From contig NZ_JAHVDV010000008.1 in the NCBI RefSeq assembly GCF_051486985.1, positions 79,641 to 143,640 of the forward strand: a DNA stretch of 64,000 nucleotides, in the 5' to 3' direction. This stretch comes from CBFFRJ01 sp051486985. GTDB taxonomy: Bacteria > Pseudomonadota > Gammaproteobacteria > Enterobacterales > Enterobacteriaceae. Of the stretch, positions 62,340-64,000 are shown one piece after another. The notes below the pieces were generated by a model. It saw only the letters and a program-made list of their open reading frames with translations. It did not search any database and was not told where the DNA came from. The position numbers were made by a program, and so were the translations under genes. Numbering within the stretch: position 1 is the stretch's first letter; the number at the start of each line of letters is the position of its first letter.

Positions 62340-62798
62340 ATGAAAACAATCGCTATTGGTGCGGATGATGCGGCCTACGCGTTTCGCGATGCTATTACCA
62401 GCTATTTAGCAGAGCAGGGGATCGCTGTTGTCGATTACAGCAGCGATAAACGCCCGGACACGAATTATTATCCTGATGTTGCCCATGACGTTGCGATGGC
62501 TGTTAAACAGGGTGAGCACGACCGCGCTATTTTAATGTGTGGCACCGGAATTGGCATGAGCATTGTGGCCAATAAAGTGCCGGGCGTTCGCGCCGCACAG
62601 TGCCATGACACTTTCTCCGCCGAACGGGCGCGCAAAAGTAACAATGCGCAAATCATCACCCTGGGTGCCCGCGTTATTGGTCCTGAACTGGGTAAAAAAA
62701 TTATTCAGGCCTGGCTTGAATCGGAATATGAAGGGGGCGGCTCTGCGGCAAAAGTAGAACGCATTGATTATTACCAGAACCAGCATGCCAGAGACTGA
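62340..62798 (+). CDS. RpiB/LacAB-family isomerase, probable D-erythrulose-4-phosphate isomerase
   Basis: 152 residues. The RpiB fold is clear: GTGIGMSIVANKVPGVRAAQ with catalytic Cys67 just before it (MCGTG) and GARVIGPELGKKIIQAWLES. Relative to E. coli RpiB the Asp-His pair GCDHVG is GADDAA, and the ring-opening His99 (RQHND) is Asn (KSNNAQ). This argues against ribose 5-phosphate and fits an acyclic substrate such as a tetrulose phosphate, as for EryI/DerI. It starts 14 bp after the EIIA gene with GAGGACACTGCT upstream. Confidence 0.83.
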   Translation: MKTIAIGADDAAYAFRDAITSYLAEQGIAVVDYSSDKRPDTNYYPDVAHDVAMAVKQGEHDRAILMCGTGIGMSIVANKVPGVRAAQCHDTFSAERARKSNNAQIITLGARVIGPELGKKIIQAWLESEYEGGGSAAKVERIDYYQNQHARD

Positions 62799-62823
62799 CG
62801 CGTCGGCGCGTAAGGAGAACCTG

Positions 62824-63774
62824 ATGAACCAGCTAGAAGCCCTGAAAGCCGTTACCGTGGTGGTGGCTGACACCGGTGATATCGACTCAATCAAGAAGTT
62901 TGCCCCGCAGGATGCGACCACTAACCCCTCGCTGGTGCTGAAAGCGGCCCAGTTACCCCAGTACCAGGCACTGATTGCCGACGCCATAGGCAAAGCCCGT
63001 CGCCAGGGCGGTAGCGCTGAGACGCAGCTGATTAACGCCTGTGATCAGGTGGCGGTGGATATCGGCACTGAAGTCTTGCGTCACGTACCGGGGCGCATCT
63101 CAACCGAAGTGGACGCCCGGTTTGCCTGGGATCGCGGCATGTGTGTTTCCCGTGCCCGTAAGCTCATCCAGCTTTATCAGCAAAATGGCGTCGATCCGTC
63201 ACGCATCCTTATCAAGCTTGCAGCTACCTGGGAGGGTATCCGTGCCGCAGAAGAGCTGGAGCAGAGCGGCATCAACTGTAACCTGACCCTGCTGTTCTCC
63301 TTTGCCCAGGCGCGAGCCTGTGCTGAAGCGGGGGTGTTTTTGATATCGCCGTTTGTCGGGCGCATCTACGACTGGTATCAGAAGAACGCGCCGCAGGCGG
63401 AATACGTGGCAGAAACCGATCCGGGCGTGAAATCGGTACGGGAGATTTACCAGTATTACAAAGCGCATGGCTATGAAACGGTGGTGATGGGTGCCAGCTT
63501 CCGTCGCATCGAGCAGATTCAGGCGCTGGCGGGCTGCGATCGTCTGACCATCTCGCCGGCGCTGCTGGATGAACTGGCCGCCTGCGAGGCACCGATGACC
63601 CGCCAGCTTAACCCAGGCTGCGTGAGCGAAAATCGTCCCAGCCCCATGAGCCAGGCTGAGTTCCTCTGGCAGCACCATCAGGACCCGATGGCGGTGGAAA
63701 AACTGGCTGAAGGGATCCGGTTGTTTGCCGCCGACCAGCTCAAACTGGAAAACATGATCCGCGACCTGCTCTGA
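62824..63774 (+). CDS. Transaldolase paralogue (TalA/TalB family)
   Basis: 316 residues from ATG 62824 (MNQLEALKAVTVVVADTGDI), AAGGAG eight to nine bases upstream. Schiff-base Lys is in RILIKLAATWEGI; QDATTNPSLVLKAA and LTLLFSFAQARACAEAGVFL are family motifs. It transfers dihydroxyacetone units between fructose 6-phosphate and erythrose 4-phosphate. E. coli keeps talA and talB elsewhere, so this is probably an extra operon-specific copy that handles erythrose 4-phosphate from the upstream isomerases. Confidence 0.9.
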   Translation: MNQLEALKAVTVVVADTGDIDSIKKFAPQDATTNPSLVLKAAQLPQYQALIADAIGKARRQGGSAETQLINACDQVAVDIGTEVLRHVPGRISTEVDARFAWDRGMCVSRARKLIQLYQQNGVDPSRILIKLAATWEGIRAAEELEQSGINCNLTLLFSFAQARACAEAGVFLISPFVGRIYDWYQKNAPQAEYVAETDPGVKSVREIYQYYKAHGYETVVMGASFRRIEQIQALAGCDRLTISPALLDELAACEAPMTRQLNPGCVSENRPSPMSQAEFLWQHHQDPMAVEKLAEGIRLFAADQLKLENMIRDLL

Positions 63775-63794
63775 ACCGCCCGCAAGGAAAAAAG

Positions 63795-64000
63795 ATGAAC
63801 ACAGCAAAATTATTGCGCCGCGAGTGCGCCAATGCCCTGCGCGCGCTTTCGATGGACGCGGTACAGAAAGCCAAATCCGGTCATCCGGGAGCCCCGATGG
63901 GTATGGCTGACATTGCCGAAGTCCTGTGGCGTGATTTCCTGAACCACAACCCGAACAACCCGGCCTGGGCCGACCGCGACCGCTTTGTGCTCTCCAACGG
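63795..64000 (+). CDS. Transketolase, N-terminal part (cut by window end)
   Basis: ATG 63795 follows AAGGAAAAAAG. The 68 complete codons read RRECANALRALSMDAVQKAK, SGHPGAPMGMADIAEVLWRD and ADRDRFVLSNG, the thiamine-diphosphate-binding N-terminus of transketolase; complete enzymes have about 660 residues. Like the transaldolase it is probably an additional copy beside the housekeeping tktA/tktB genes, placed to consume erythrose 4-phosphate. The rest of the gene and the operon end lie outside the window. Confidence 0.92.
   Translation, partial: MNTAKLLRRECANALRALSMDAVQKAKSGHPGAPMGMADIAEVLWRDFLNHNPNNPAWADRDRFVLSN

Overview
The window is a chromosomal segment of a member of the Enterobacteriaceae. 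The gene order nusA-infB-rbfA-truB-rpsO-pnp-nlpI-yrbN-deaD-mtr and the near identity of these proteins to their E. coli counterparts place it close to Escherichia. The repeats, the missing E. coli blocks and the accessory cluster at the right end fit an Enterobacter/Lelliottia-type genome better; the genus is an inference. No tRNA or rRNA gene, insertion sequence, prophage or CRISPR array was seen.

Region by region: 1-11 kb is the translation/RNA-metabolism superoperon, with the 26-codon gene yrbN overlapping the start of deaD. 11-25 kb carries mtr, yhbW, the anaerobic ubiquinone genes ubiV/ubiU and ubiT, small stress genes (yhbS, yhbQ, yhbP, yhbO), yraR, yraQ and the envelope group dolP-diaA-yraN-lpoA, then rsmI. 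25-31.4 kb is galactarate/glucarate catabolism (garD divergent from garP-garL-garR-garK), running directly into rnpB, whose promoter overlaps the garK stop codon. 31.8-33.3 kb is repeat-rich and holds one small NTF2-like gene. 33.3-42.5 kb has cysteine catabolism (cyuP-cyuA), yhaL, yhaK, yhaJ, the yqj genes and mzrA-yqjA. 42.8-48.4 kb is hexuronate uptake and catabolism (exuR, exuT, uxaC, uxaA). 48.6-53 kb has ygjV, sstT, alx with its structured leader, and ygjR.

At about 53 kb the E. coli-like order ends. The rest looks accessory: a TyrB-like aminotransferase with a YitT-type membrane protein and an Lrp/AsnC regulator, then a catabolic cluster around a SorC-type regulator. The cluster encodes a triose-phosphate-isomerase paralogue, PdxA2, a DUF1537 acid-sugar kinase, a KdgT-type permease, a glucitol-type PTS EIIA, an RpiB-type isomerase, transaldolase and transketolase (cut by the window end). 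The kinase carries an N-terminal domain that is recognisably the EIIB domain of the glucitol/sorbitol PTS (SrlE), and the matching EIIA lies downstream. No EIIC is present within the window. This PTS-linked kinase is the most unusual system seen. The enzymes suggest conversion of four-carbon acid sugars and tetrulose phosphates to dihydroxyacetone phosphate and erythrose 4-phosphate, which transaldolase and transketolase can absorb.

The intergenic DNA is also notable. There are two copies of a roughly 400-nt structured repeat (12.4 and 32.0 kb) whose central stems differ in sequence while the loops stay fixed. There are three copies of a roughly 75-nt repeat (14.0, 48.4 and 60.8 kb), several REP elements, and a partial tandem duplication of the rnpB 3' end with a second terminator.
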